NCBI RefSeq assembly: GCF_000526515.1
Contig: NZ_JAGF01000001.1
Coordinates: forward strand, 3,906,001 to 3,970,000
DNA: 64,000 nt
DNA from: Cellulomonas sp. KRMCY2
Lineage (GTDB): Bacteria > Actinomycetota > Actinomycetes > Actinomycetales > Cellulomonadaceae
Direction of reading: 5' to 3'
Below, in pieces: positions 54,799 to 63,525 of this stretch. Under the pieces are notes generated by a model, which saw nothing but the letters and a program-made list of their open reading frames with translations, did no database searches and was not told where the DNA came from. A program made the position numbers and the translations under genes. Position 1 is the first letter of the stretch. Each line of letters starts with the position of its first letter.

Positions 54799-55926
54799 TC
54801 AGCCCTGCGGGGGGACCTGCACCGGAGCGGGGACGTGTACCGGCTCCGGTGGACCGAACTCCCAGTGCCAGGGCTCCAGCGGTCCGGTGCCGCCCGGCTC
54901 CATGATGCGGGGATGGTGCCACCCGAACGCCTGGGCGTGCACCTTGAGCCACAGGTAGCCCGGGGCGTCGAACACCCCCACACCACCCACTCCGCCGACG
55001 TCCACGGCGATCCCGAGACCGTGGTTCGACGTCCCGGGCCGGGCCGCGAGGGCGCCCCGCGCCTGGGCGACGGCCACCTGGTCGGCGAGACTGCGGTACG
55101 AGCTGACGATCACGAGGTCGGTACCGACGTCGGCGCGGTACCGCTCGTTGAGGCGCTCGAGCGCGACGGCGGCGTCGCACCGCAGGAGCGCGTCGGTGGC
55201 GAAGGTCAGGTTGCACAGCATCTGCGTCGGGAACTCGCCGTTCGGCCAGACGCTGAGCGGGAGCGGCGTCAGCTCCGTCCCGCTGAAGGCCGCGACCGCC
55301 CGATCGGCCGCAGCGGCGGACTCCGACGCGACGGTCAGCGAGGCGAGGCGCGCCGCCGCACCGTCGTCGACCGCGTTGAGCGTGGCGGCACCGATGTGCA
55401 TCGACAGCCCGAAGATCTCGCTCGCGGTGGCCCGGATCCCGGCGACGACCTCGACATCGGTCGGTTCCGGGAGCATCACACCTCGCTGTCCCCGATCGCG
55501 GCCCGGCCATGATCCGCGGGCCAGGTCGGCCAACGCCGCTGCCGCCTGGTCGAGCTCCGCCAGCCGCTCGGGATCGACGCCCGGCTCCGCCGCCTCGAGC
55601 GCATCATCCGCACAGTCGAGGGCGGCGGCGGCGAGAACCGACGCGTCGGCGCGCTCGACCCGCACGTAGGCCCGTGCCTGTGCCGTGAGCCGGGTCGTCA
55701 CGGCGGCGGCCTGCGCACCGGTACGGGCCGACGCCACCCGGAGAGCCTGGGCCGCGCGATCTGGACCTGCGTCCCCGGTCGGGTTCGCGGCGGCGCCGTC
55801 GGCGCTCACCGGACCCGTCAGGACGCTGACCACGAGCACGGCGACGAGCCCGAGCTCCGCGGGCCGGCGAACCCGTCCGGCTGGACGCTGCCCGGATGGG
55901 CGGGCGGGTTCCCGACCTCGTGCCAT
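54799..55926 (-). CDS. VanY-type D-alanyl-D-alanine carboxypeptidase (M15), exported
   Basis: The product is 375 aa from ATG 55926, with GAGG at 6 nt. An Arg/Pro-rich N-terminus precedes one hydrophobic segment, a signal or anchor. A ~180-residue Ala-rich helical region follows. The C-terminal M15 domain (about 225-365) has YRSLADQ, SNHGLGIAVD (metal His and Asp) and EPWHWEF (metal His). It trims peptidoglycan stem peptides. A frame open to 56064 has no better start. Confidence 0.85.
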   Translation of the reverse strand: MARGREPARPSGQRPAGRVRRPAELGLVAVLVVSVLTGPVSADGAAANPTGDAGPDRAAQALRVASARTGAQAAAVTTRLTAQARAYVRVERADASVLAAAALDCADDALEAAEPGVDPERLAELDQAAAALADLARGSWPGRDRGQRGVMLPEPTDVEVVAGIRATASEIFGLSMHIGAATLNAVDDGAAARLASLTVASESAAAADRAVAAFSGTELTPLPLSVWPNGEFPTQMLCNLTFATDALLRCDAAVALERLNERYRADVGTDLVIVSSYRSLADQVAVAQARGALAARPGTSNHGLGIAVDVGGVGGVGVFDAPGYLWLKVHAQAFGWHHPRIMEPGGTGPLEPWHWEFGPPEPVHVPAPVQVPPQG

Positions 55927-56117
55927 CCTGGTCCTCGGCCATCTCGCGGCGGTCCGCAGGTCGACCGGCTCGTCGACGCACGCACCTGGGGCGTGCGGGA
56001 CCTGGATCGACGCCTGCTCGCTCGCTCCGGATCGCGCTCTTAGGGTGTCCTGCCACACAAGCACTGGTGTCGCCCGATTTCAACCCTTATGTGGAGATTC
56101 ACCCCGACCAACCGACC

Positions 56118-57326
56118 TCAGCCCTTGAGCGCCTCGGCCAGCTTCATCCGACCACCGGTGTGCAGCACACCGCGCTGGTACACCCGGGCGGCCACCCAGA
56201 TCAGCACGGGGATGGTGGCGAGCGCGATCACCACGGACAGGGCGAGCTCCCACCCGAGGAGGCCACCGAAGGCGTCCCGGACCGGCATCATGAACGGCGC
56301 GAAGAGCGGGATCTGCGACAGGACCCGCACGACCGACCCGTTGGGGTCCTCCGGCACGAGGAACATCGTCGTGTAGAACGGCACGAAGAGCATGAACATG
56401 AGCGGGGTCGTGACCGAGCCGATGTCCTCCTGACGGGAGACCAGCGCAGCGAACCCGCCGAAGAGCAGCGCGAAGATCGCGTAGCCGATGAGGAACCAGA
56501 CGATCAGCATGATCAGCGCAGCGCCGAGGTTCATCTCGAGGTCGTCCGTGAGACCGAGCGCGACCAGCGCGAGGGCCATCGCTCCGCCCAGCACGACGAT
56601 CTGGAACATGCCGAAGATGCCGATCCCGAGGATCTTGCCGGCCAGCAGCTGGGTCGGCTTGATCGTCGAGAGCAGGATCTCGACCACGCGTGAGGTCTTC
56701 TCCTCGACGACGCCCATCGCGATCACCGAGCCGGAGCTGATCAGGGCGAAGAGCAGCAGCGAGATCATCACCATCGACACGCCGTAGGCCGGCCCGTCGA
56801 ACCTTCCCATGTCCGGCTGCTCCAGCGGCTCCACCTGCGGGACGGCACCGGCCATCGCCTGCTCGAAGTTGCCGGGGTCACCGCCGAGGGCGCCGATCTG
56901 GTCGGTGATGACGTACGTGCGGACGGCCGCGCTGACCACGGCAAGGACGTCGGCCCTGGTCTCGCTCGCCACGACCATGGTCGGCGCGGCCGGGTCGCCG
57001 GTCAGGAAGGCGTCGAGCGTGCTCTCACCGTCGTCGGGGGCGAGGGCCTGCTCCGCCTCGGCCGCCGTCATCGTCGTGATCTCGAGGTCGATCTCCTGCT
57101 CGGCGGCGGCCGTCACCAGGTGCGGTTCGAGCCCCGAGAGGGCCTGCTCGACCGCGATGTGGCGCGTCGGCGGCGCGCTGTCGCGGGTGAGGAAGTAGTT
57201 GCCCACAACGGAGCCGACGACGATGAGCAGGAGCATCACGGCCATCGAGATGATGTTCGCCTTGGTGAGCATGCGCGTCTTGATCTCGCGCCACGCCACC
57301 ATCCACACGACGCTGCGGGTCCTCAT
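56118..57326 (-). CDS. ABC exporter permease (NatB-like)
   Basis: The product is 402 aa. One N-terminal helix, a ~150-residue extracytoplasmic domain and five C-terminal helices are visible, with GVVEEKTSRVVEILLSTIKP as in NatB/YhaP permeases. Its ATG overlaps the ATPase stop (57323-57326). NatAB of Bacillus exports sodium; here the substrate is open. Confidence 0.88.
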   Translation of the reverse strand: MRTRSVVWMVAWREIKTRMLTKANIISMAVMLLLIVVGSVVGNYFLTRDSAPPTRHIAVEQALSGLEPHLVTAAAEQEIDLEITTMTAAEAEQALAPDDGESTLDAFLTGDPAAPTMVVASETRADVLAVVSAAVRTYVITDQIGALGGDPGNFEQAMAGAVPQVEPLEQPDMGRFDGPAYGVSMVMISLLLFALISSGSVIAMGVVEEKTSRVVEILLSTIKPTQLLAGKILGIGIFGMFQIVVLGGAMALALVALGLTDDLEMNLGAALIMLIVWFLIGYAIFALLFGGFAALVSRQEDIGSVTTPLMFMLFVPFYTTMFLVPEDPNGSVVRVLSQIPLFAPFMMPVRDAFGGLLGWELALSVVIALATIPVLIWVAARVYQRGVLHTGGRMKLAEALKG

Positions 57327-58309
57327 GACGCCACCTTCTTCCGGCCGTACGTGCGTCGGGTGCCACGGCCGCCCACGGCCTCGTCGTGGTGCTCGGGCTC
57401 GTCCGCGGAAACCACGTCGCGGAAGAGGTCGACCAGGGTGGGACGCACCCGCGAGAACTCGCGGACCACCCCGAGGCGCAGGGCCCCGGTGAGCAGCTCC
57501 TGCTCGCCGCCCGGGGCGTCGAGCTCGACGACTGCTGCCCCCGGCCGGTCGGCCACCGGCGTGACCACGGCGCCGGGGACCTGCTCGAGCAGCCCGACGA
57601 GTACCGACGTCTCGACGTCGACGTCGAGGAGCCACCGACGGCGATCCGTCGAGCGCAGCTCCTCGATCGTGCCGAGCGCCTCCATCTGGCCCGAGCGGAT
57701 GATGCCGACCCGGTCGCAGAGCCGCTCGACGAGGTCGAGCTGGTGCGAGGAGAAGATGACCGGCACCCCGGCGTCGGCCCGCTCGCGCAGCACGGCGCTC
57801 ATCACGTCGACCGCCACCGGGTCGAGCCCGGAGAACGGCTCGTCCAGGACCAGGACGTCCGGGTGGTGGATCAGGGCCGCGGCCAGCTGGACGCGCTGCT
57901 GGTTGCCGAGCGAGAGCTTCTCGACGTTGTCCCCACGCCGGTGCCCGACCCCGAGCCGGTCGGTCCAGCTGTCGACGGCGGTCGCGGCGTCTGCCGGCGT
58001 CATCCCGTGCAGGCCCGCAAGGAAGCGCAGCTGCTCACCGACCTTCATCCTCGGGTAGAGGCCACGCTCCTCCGGCATGTACCCGACCCGGCGGCGAGCC
58101 TCCAGGTCCAGCTCTCGACCGTTCCAGCGCACCTGCCCGGAGTCCGCGGCGAGGACACCGAGCATGATCCGCATCGCCGTCGTCTTGCCTGCCCCGTTCG
58201 AGCCGACGAAGCCGAAGATCTCACCGGCCTTGACATCGAAGGTCAGGTCGCGCAGGGCGCGCAGCGAACCGTAGGACTTGTTGACGTGATCGATCTCCAG
58301 CGCACTCAC
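57323..58309 (-). CDS. ABC exporter ATP-binding protein (NatA-like)
   Basis: The product is 328 aa. I choose GTG 58309 because GGAGGG (58322-58317) lies 7 nt before it; ATG 58327 lacks such a site. The Walker A is GSNGAGKTT, the signature LSLGNQQR, and the Walker B VLVLDEPFSGLDP. A C-terminal DUF4162-like domain follows. It works with the coupled permease. Confidence 0.88.
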   Translation of the reverse strand: MSALEIDHVNKSYGSLRALRDLTFDVKAGEIFGFVGSNGAGKTTAMRIMLGVLAADSGQVRWNGRELDLEARRRVGYMPEERGLYPRMKVGEQLRFLAGLHGMTPADAATAVDSWTDRLGVGHRRGDNVEKLSLGNQQRVQLAAALIHHPDVLVLDEPFSGLDPVAVDVMSAVLRERADAGVPVIFSSHQLDLVERLCDRVGIIRSGQMEALGTIEELRSTDRRRWLLDVDVETSVLVGLLEQVPGAVVTPVADRPGAAVVELDAPGGEQELLTGALRLGVVREFSRVRPTLVDLFRDVVSADEPEHHDEAVGGRGTRRTYGRKKVAS

Positions 58310-58663
58310 ACCCGTGCCCTCCGCCATGCCCTGAGGACGTCTCGGCATACCGGTCGCGATGCAGCCCTGCTCATGGTGCTCTCTTGCCCTTCGTCGTCGT
58401 GTTCCCGCAGGCCACACCTAACCACGACGTGACCACGAGTGGGCCACGCGGCACGCCGCCGCTTGACGACCGGCATCGGTCCCCGTTCACTCAGGGCATG
58501 GCGGATCCTGCGAGTCCCACCGACCCGACCTGGACGTCAGCCGCACGGCGGAACCGATCGGCAGGCACGCGCGTTGATGACCCTGACGTCCGGCGACCCT
58601 GACGTCCACAGCACCCGCGCCCCGCGCCCCGAGCCCGACGCCCACTGAGAGAGAGCTGGTCCC
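58310..58663. other. Divergent intergenic region with a 13-bp direct repeat
   Basis: No gene is supported in these 354 nt. GACCCTGACGTCC occurs at 58579-58591 and 58595-58607, with a looser copy (GACCTGGACGTCA) near 58538. They lie about 60-85 nt upstream of the terC-like start and may be regulator sites. I see no yybP-ykoY-type riboswitch. Confidence 0.4.
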
Positions 58664-59860
58664 ATGACGGTCACCCCGCTCGTCTGGACGCTGACGATCC
58701 TGGCGATCCTCGCCCTGCTCGCGTTCGACTTCGTCTTCCACGTCCGCAAGGCACACACCCCGACCCTGCGCGAGGCAGCCATCTGGTCGTCGGTCTACGT
58801 CGGGCTCGCATTGCTCTTCGGCGTCGGGGTCGCCATCCTCGGCGGCGGCCAGATGGGGTCGGAGTACTTCGCCGGCTACGTGACCGAGAAGGCGCTCTCG
58901 GTCGACAACCTCTTCGTCTTCCTCATCATCATCTCCGCGTTCCGGGTCCCACGGGACGACCAGCAGAAGGTCCTGCTGTTCGGCATCGTCCTGGCCCTGA
59001 TCGCACGCAGCGGATTCATCCTGCTCGGTGCGGCGTTGATCAACAGCTTCGCGTGGGTGTTCTACCTCTTCGGCCTGGTGCTGCTCCTGACCGCAGGGAA
59101 CATGCTCAAGCCCGAGGGCGAGGAGGAGCACTCCGCCGACAACTTCGTGATCCGGCTCGCCAAGAGGGTCTTCCACACGACGGACCACTACGACGGGGAC
59201 AGGCTGTTCACGATCAAGGACGGCCGTCGCGCCCTGACGCCGATGCTGCTCGTCATGGTCGCCATCGGCGGCACCGACATCCTGTTCGCGCTCGACTCGA
59301 TCCCGGCGATCTTCGGTCTGACGCAGAACGTGTACGTCGTGTTCACCGCGACGGCCTTCTCGCTGATGGGCCTGCGCCAGCTGTACTTCCTGATCGACGG
59401 CCTCCTCGACCGGCTGATCTACCTCTCGTACGGCCTCGCCGCGATCCTCGGTTTCATCGGGGTCAAGCTGATCCTGCACGCGCTGCACGAGAACAACCTG
59501 CCGTTCGTCAACGATGGCGGGCCCGTCCCGGTCATCGAGATCAGCACCGGCCTCTCGCTGACGGTGATCGTAGGAACCCTCGTCGTGACGGTGCTCGCCT
59601 CGGTCCTGAGCCCCGAGGGCAAGGCGCGCAACGCGCTCGCCAACGCCCGTCGGCACGCCGCCTCGTACCTCGACCTGGAGTACACCTCCGACCCGGCGGA
59701 GCGGCAGCGGATCTACGCCGCGCTCCTGCACGAGGAGGCCCAGGTGCTCGCGCTCCGCACGACCCGGCCGGCCATGCTGGCCGAGCACGACGAGCTGTTC
59801 GAGCTCATCGAGAGTGCCCATGTCGCACACCGCGACCACCACGGGTCCCTGGACGGCTGA
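58664..59860 (+). CDS. TerC-family integral membrane protein
   Basis: The product is 398 aa with about nine membrane helices and conserved acidic motifs EKALSVDNLFVF and GGTDILFALDSIPAIFG. The family includes tellurite-resistance TerC and the manganese exporter Alx/MeeF. A hydrophilic C-terminal tail of ~70 residues follows. Mn2+ export or support of metallated exported proteins is likely. The SD is weak (GAGAG, 58648-58654). Confidence 0.85.
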   Translation: MTVTPLVWTLTILAILALLAFDFVFHVRKAHTPTLREAAIWSSVYVGLALLFGVGVAILGGGQMGSEYFAGYVTEKALSVDNLFVFLIIISAFRVPRDDQQKVLLFGIVLALIARSGFILLGAALINSFAWVFYLFGLVLLLTAGNMLKPEGEEEHSADNFVIRLAKRVFHTTDHYDGDRLFTIKDGRRALTPMLLVMVAIGGTDILFALDSIPAIFGLTQNVYVVFTATAFSLMGLRQLYFLIDGLLDRLIYLSYGLAAILGFIGVKLILHALHENNLPFVNDGGPVPVIEISTGLSLTVIVGTLVVTVLASVLSPEGKARNALANARRHAASYLDLEYTSDPAERQRIYAALLHEEAQVLALRTTRPAMLAEHDELFELIESAHVAHRDHHGSLDG

Positions 59861-59908
59861 TCGACTGCCGTCGGGCGCCTGGTCTACTATCTGCATATGG
59901 ATGCAGAT
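59861..59908 (+). promoter_or_regulatory. Promoter and palindromic operator covering the KmtR-type start codon
   Basis: ATCTGCAT-ATGG-ATGCAGAT (59889-59908) is a perfect 8-bp inverted repeat of the form bound by ArsR/SmtB proteins. TACTAT (59885-59890) is a good -10 and TCGACT (59861-59866) a fair -35 at 18 bp. The start of transcription then falls at 59897, the A of the ATG, so the mRNA would be leaderless. Confidence 0.7.
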
Positions 59909-60292
59909 ACGCAGCATAGACCGGCGCTCGACGAGGACCAGGTCCTGCTCGCGGTCGAGGTCTTCCGCATGCTCGCGGACCCGACCCGGGTTCGGCTGCT
60001 GTGGGTGCTGATCGGCCAGGAGCTGCCGGTCAACGAGCTCGCTGCGCAGGTCGGCAAGCCGGCAGCCGCTGTCTCCCAGCACCTGGCCAAGCTGCGGATG
60101 GCCCGGCTCGTGCAGACCCGCCGGGTCGGCACGAGCGTCTACTACCGCGTCGCCAACGACCACATCGAGCAGCTCGTGACCGATGCGGTCCACAACGCCG
60201 AGCACGCGTCCTCCGACGCGCCGAGCCATCACCGTGACCCCGCCCCGGCGCGGGCACCCCTGACCGCCCGCAGCGGCGAGGAGACCTCATGA
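59897..60292 (+). CDS. kmtR: KmtR-type nickel/cobalt-sensing ArsR repressor
   Basis: The product is 131 aa. A winged helix with KPAAAVSQHLAKLRMARLV is followed by a C-terminal helix. H89, E102, H103, H111 and H112 match in spacing the Ni/Co ligands of mycobacterial KmtR (H88, E101, H102, H110, H111, as I recall). It should repress itself and the coupled CDF exporter, whose ATG overlaps its stop. The operator covers its own start codon. Confidence 0.82.
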   Translation: MDADTQHRPALDEDQVLLAVEVFRMLADPTRVRLLWVLIGQELPVNELAAQVGKPAAAVSQHLAKLRMARLVQTRRVGTSVYYRVANDHIEQLVTDAVHNAEHASSDAPSHHRDPAPARAPLTARSGEETS

Positions 60293-61341
60293 CCGAGCGA
60301 CCGCACGACCACGACCACGCGCACGACCACGACCACGGGCACGACCACGACCACGGGCACGACCACCCGACAGGGCTCCGTGGGGTGTTCCACGGCCTGT
60401 TCTCACCGCACAGCCATGACCCCTCCGACTCCGTCGACGACGCCCTGGAGGGCAGCGCCCGCGGCATCCGAGCGGTGAAGGTGAGCCTGGTCGCGCTCGG
60501 CGTGACGGCCGTGCTGCAGCTCGCGGTCGTCGGGGTCACCGGATCGGTCGCCCTGCTCGCCGACACCGTGCACAACTTCTCCGACGCGTTGACCGCGATC
60601 CCCCTGTGGATAGCCTTCGCGCTCGCCCGTCGTGCACCGAGCCGTCGGTACACCTACGGCTTCGGTCGCGCGGAGGACCTCGCCGGTCTGTTCATCGTCG
60701 CGATGATCGCCCTGTCGGCAGTCGTCGCCGGTGTGGAGTCCGTCCGTCGGCTCATCGACCCGGTCGCCATCGAGAACGTGTGGTGGGTCGCCGTCGCCGG
60801 CGTGATCGGCTTCGCCGGCAACGAGGCCGTCGCGGTCTACCGGATCCGGGTCGGACGCCAGATCGGCTCGGCAGCCCTGATCGCGGACGGTCTGCACGCC
60901 CGGACCGACGGCCTCACGTCGCTCGCGGTCCTCGTCGGGGCGTTGGGGGTCGCGGCAGGCTTCCCGCTCGCCGACCCGCTCATCGGCCTGGTGATCACGG
61001 CCGCCATCCTCGTCCTGCTGCGCAGCGCGGCGCGCGACGTCTTCCGCCGCCTGATGGACGGCGTCGACCCCGAGCTCGTCCACCGTGCGGAGCACGTGCT
61101 CGCGTCGGTCCCCGGTGTCGAGGGTGTCCGGCGCGTCCGGATGCGCTGGGTCGGTCACGAGCTGCACGCGGACGCCGAGCTGGACATCGCGGCGGCAACC
61201 ACGCTCACCGACGCGCACGCGATCGCCCACGCGGCCGAGCGCACCGTCAGGTCGCGGGTCCCCCGGCTCGGCGAGGTCGTCGTGCACGCCTACCCGCATC
61301 CCGAGGTCGCGGCCGTCGGGGTGGGCCGGTCGGGCACCTAG
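60289..61341 (+). CDS. CDF metal exporter with His-rich N-terminus (probable Ni/Co)
   Basis: The product is 350 aa. The first ~25 residues are mostly His-Asp pairs and another His cluster follows, suited to capture Ni, Co or Zn. Six helices carry HNFSD (helix 2) and HARTD (helix 5), both intact, followed by a C-terminal domain. In mycobacteria KmtR controls a CDF exporter, so this pair matches a known pattern. The stop codon TAG includes the TA where an IS inserted. Confidence 0.88.
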   Translation: MTERPHDHDHAHDHDHGHDHDHGHDHPTGLRGVFHGLFSPHSHDPSDSVDDALEGSARGIRAVKVSLVALGVTAVLQLAVVGVTGSVALLADTVHNFSDALTAIPLWIAFALARRAPSRRYTYGFGRAEDLAGLFIVAMIALSAVVAGVESVRRLIDPVAIENVWWVAVAGVIGFAGNEAVAVYRIRVGRQIGSAALIADGLHARTDGLTSLAVLVGALGVAAGFPLADPLIGLVITAAILVLLRSAARDVFRRLMDGVDPELVHRAEHVLASVPGVEGVRRVRMRWVGHELHADAELDIAAATTLTDAHAIAHAAERTVRSRVPRLGEVVVHAYPHPEVAAVGVGRSGT

Positions 61342-61387
61342 GGCGTGTCTCCCTAGTTGAGCGGGTCTGGGCGTTGATGCTGGTCGG

Positions 61388-62267
61388 GTGAGTCGTAGGC
61401 AGGAACTCAGTGAAGCCCAGTGGGAGCGGATCGCACCGCTGATGCCGCAGGTCAGGGGCCGTTCTCGACCGTTTCGGGATCACCGGCAGGTGGTCGAGGG
61501 CATCGTGTTCCGGTATCGCTGCGGGCTCGCGTGGCGGGACGTGCCCGAGCGGTTCGGGCCGTGGCAGACGCTCTGGAAGCGCCACAAGCGGTTCAGCGCG
61601 GACGGCACGTGGGACAAGATCTTCACCTCACTGCTGGCCGAGGCCGACGCTGCCGGGGACATCGACTGGGCGGTCAGCATCGACTCCACGATCAACCGTG
61701 CCCATCAGCACGCGACGACCCTGCCGCGCCTCACAGGGGGATCTGCCGAATCACACGAATCTGCGGACCGAGCCCGGTGATCATGCGATCGGGCGGTCCC
61801 GCGGCGGGTTGAGCACCAAGATCCACCACGCCGTGGACGGCAAGGGACGGCCGTTGGCGGTCCTGATCGGCCCAGGTCAAAGCGGTGACGCACCGATGTG
61901 CCTGCCCGTGCTGAACGCGATCCGGGTCCCACGCCCGGGTCCGGGTCGCCCGCGCACCCGACCCGACGCGGTCCTGGCCGACAAGGCGTACTCCTCGCGG
62001 GCGATCCGCACCGAGCTGCGCCGCCGCGGCGTCGTGGCGGTCATCCCCGAGCCACGCGACCAGCAAGGCAACCGCAAGCGCCGCGGGCGCCGCGGTGGAC
62101 GACCGGTTACCTACGACCCCGTTCTCTACAAGGGCCGCAACGTCGTCGAACGCGCCTTCTGCCTGCTCAAGCAGTGGCGCGGGCTCGCCACCCGCTACGA
62201 CAAGCACGCCATCAACTACCGCGGCGCCGTCATCCTGGCCGCCATCCTCACCTGGCTACGCACGTAG
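61388..62267 (+). CDS. IS5/IS427-type transposase in two overlapping frames
   Basis: The first frame starts at GTG 61388 and ends at 61780. The second runs to 62267 in the +1 frame and overlaps the first by about 80 nt. GGGGG at 61736-61740 is a possible slip site. The DDE residues are D in SIDSTINRAHQ, D in VLADKAYSS and E in NVVERAFCLLKQWR; the last two are in the second frame. Programmed frameshifting is usual in this group, so the enzyme may be active. If not programmed, it is a frameshifted copy. Confidence 0.85.
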
Positions 62268-62308
62268 ACGCAGAGTCACCTGACGGTGGGCAGCCGTGGT
62301 CTGCAGCA

Positions 62309-62650
62309 TCAGTCCGACCGGGTCGTCACGGTGACGGCGCCCCCTGTGAGGGACCGGTCCAGGCAGCCCAAAACCCGGCGGACATCCTCCTCACGCGCCC
62401 CACGTGTGAAGGTGGCCGTCGCACTGGAGGCGGGCATGTCGGCGGTCATCAACGCCTCTGCGACGGAGTCGTCCTCGAAACACCCGGCCCACTCGCCCTG
62501 CGGGTAGCCGATGCCGACGACCCAGACGTCGTCCTCTCCGGCTTCCGGTATCTCCGCCGGCACCCCCGCCGCGCATCCAGCAAGGAGCGCCACCACAACC
62601 ATCAGCGGGAGTCCGCCCGCAGCGGCGACCTGCCGACGTCTGGCACGCAT
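62309..62650 (-). CDS. Small lipoprotein inside the IS ends
   Basis: The product is 113 aa. GGGAGG lies shortly before ATG 62650. An Arg-rich N-terminus and hydrophobic helix end in a lipobox, LLAGCAAG. The mature part has VVGIGYPQGEWAGCFED and a second Cys (VLGCLD), perhaps a disulfide. No family is recognised. Its position within the element's inverted ends suggests a passenger gene, though an old flanking gene caught by a misread end is possible. Confidence 0.65.
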   Translation of the reverse strand: MRARRRQVAAAGGLPLMVVVALLAGCAAGVPAEIPEAGEDDVWVVGIGYPQGEWAGCFEDDSVAEALMTADMPASSATATFTRGAREEDVRRVLGCLDRSLTGGAVTVTTRSD

Positions 62651-62794
62651 ACCTACCTCCCGCCCTCACAGCATCCATGTTGTCGAACGCCGTCCGCTTG
62701 CAGCTACGCCACGCCGCACTTGGGAGACACGTCCTAGCCCGCCGAGCGGCTGCGGTCCGGGGATCGGCCAGGCCGCACCAGGGCCGACGTCCGG

Positions 62795-63460
62795 TCAGTT
62801 CTTGACCTCGACGCCACCCATGATCGCCGTGATGTTGACCACGAGAACCGGGGCGTTGGGATCGGCCGGCACGACGGTCTTGTCCTCCCAGCCGCCGAGC
62901 ACGGGCAGCCCGCCGGCCTGGACCCGCCAGGTCGGCGGCACCTTGATCTCGACGCCACCCCAGAAGACGAAGACCGAGACCTCCGCATGCTCGACGATGT
63001 CGGCCTGGCGCAGGTCCACGTCGATGCCGCCCATGATCGCGCTGAGGCTCCCGCCCCGGAAGTCCTGCGACGTCGTCCGGCGCTCGGACCCCCACCACAT
63101 CACCGCGGAGTTGATCATCTGCTCGTCGGTCCCGTGCGAGCCGAACCGGGTGATCAACGACAGACCGACCAGGATGATCGCGACGGGCCACAGGAGCTCC
63201 CAGACGTCGACCTCGACCAGGCCGAGGTTCGAGAGCATGAGGAAGGTCCCGACGGCGATCACCCCGACCGGACCGATCCACGCTCTCGGGGTGCCCAGCA
63301 GAGACGTGAAGCCGACCACGATGATCGCCATCGGCCACCAGGTGCCGAGGATCTCGCCGAGGCTCACGTCGACGATGTCGAGGGCCCCCAGCAGCGCGGC
63401 GACCCCGACCGCGACGATGAGGATGCCGAGGACGACCTGCTGCAGCGGGCGACGGTTCAT
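62795..63460 (-). CDS. LiaF-like membrane protein with cell-wall-response C-terminal domain
   Basis: The product is 221 aa from ATG 63460. Four N-terminal helices arranged as two pairs (LGTWWPMAIIVVG, LLWPVAIILVG) precede a beta-rich C-terminal domain. That domain repeats SAIMGGIDVDLR, VFWGGVEIKVP and TAIMGGVEVKN. It resembles LiaF-type inhibitors of envelope-stress two-component systems. No LiaRS pair is next to it in the window. Confidence 0.8.
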   Translation of the reverse strand: MNRRPLQQVVLGILIVAVGVAALLGALDIVDVSLGEILGTWWPMAIIVVGFTSLLGTPRAWIGPVGVIAVGTFLMLSNLGLVEVDVWELLWPVAIILVGLSLITRFGSHGTDEQMINSAVMWWGSERRTTSQDFRGGSLSAIMGGIDVDLRQADIVEHAEVSVFVFWGGVEIKVPPTWRVQAGGLPVLGGWEDKTVVPADPNAPVLVVNITAIMGGVEVKN

Positions 63461-63513
63461 GGTTGACACGCTAGAGCAGGGGCGCTGCCCTGTGGGGGCG
63501 GCGCACGGCTCCA

Positions 63514-63519
63514 TAGACT
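63514..63519 (+). promoter_or_regulatory. -10 element of the patatin-like gene
   Basis: TAGACT lies 7 nt before the GTG at 63526, so transcription may begin at the start codon (leaderless). No clear -35 is seen. Confidence 0.4.
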
Positions 63520-63525
63520 CGTCGC

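Larger units (their letters stand above)
61341..62734. mobile_element. IS5-family (IS427-like) element with a passenger gene
   Basis: GGGCGTGTCTCCC at 61341-61353 and its imperfect inverse GGGAGACACGTCC at 62722-62734 (12/13) are the ends. A weaker match continues inwards. TA is duplicated at 61339-61340 and 62735-62736, the target used by this group. The element is 1,394 bp, about 500 bp longer than usual, because a lipoprotein gene lies between the transposase and the right end. Confidence 0.7.

Noticed and set aside
58310-58663. yybP-ykoY manganese riboswitch ahead of the TerC gene
   Set aside because: No matching core or long hairpins; only short direct repeats.
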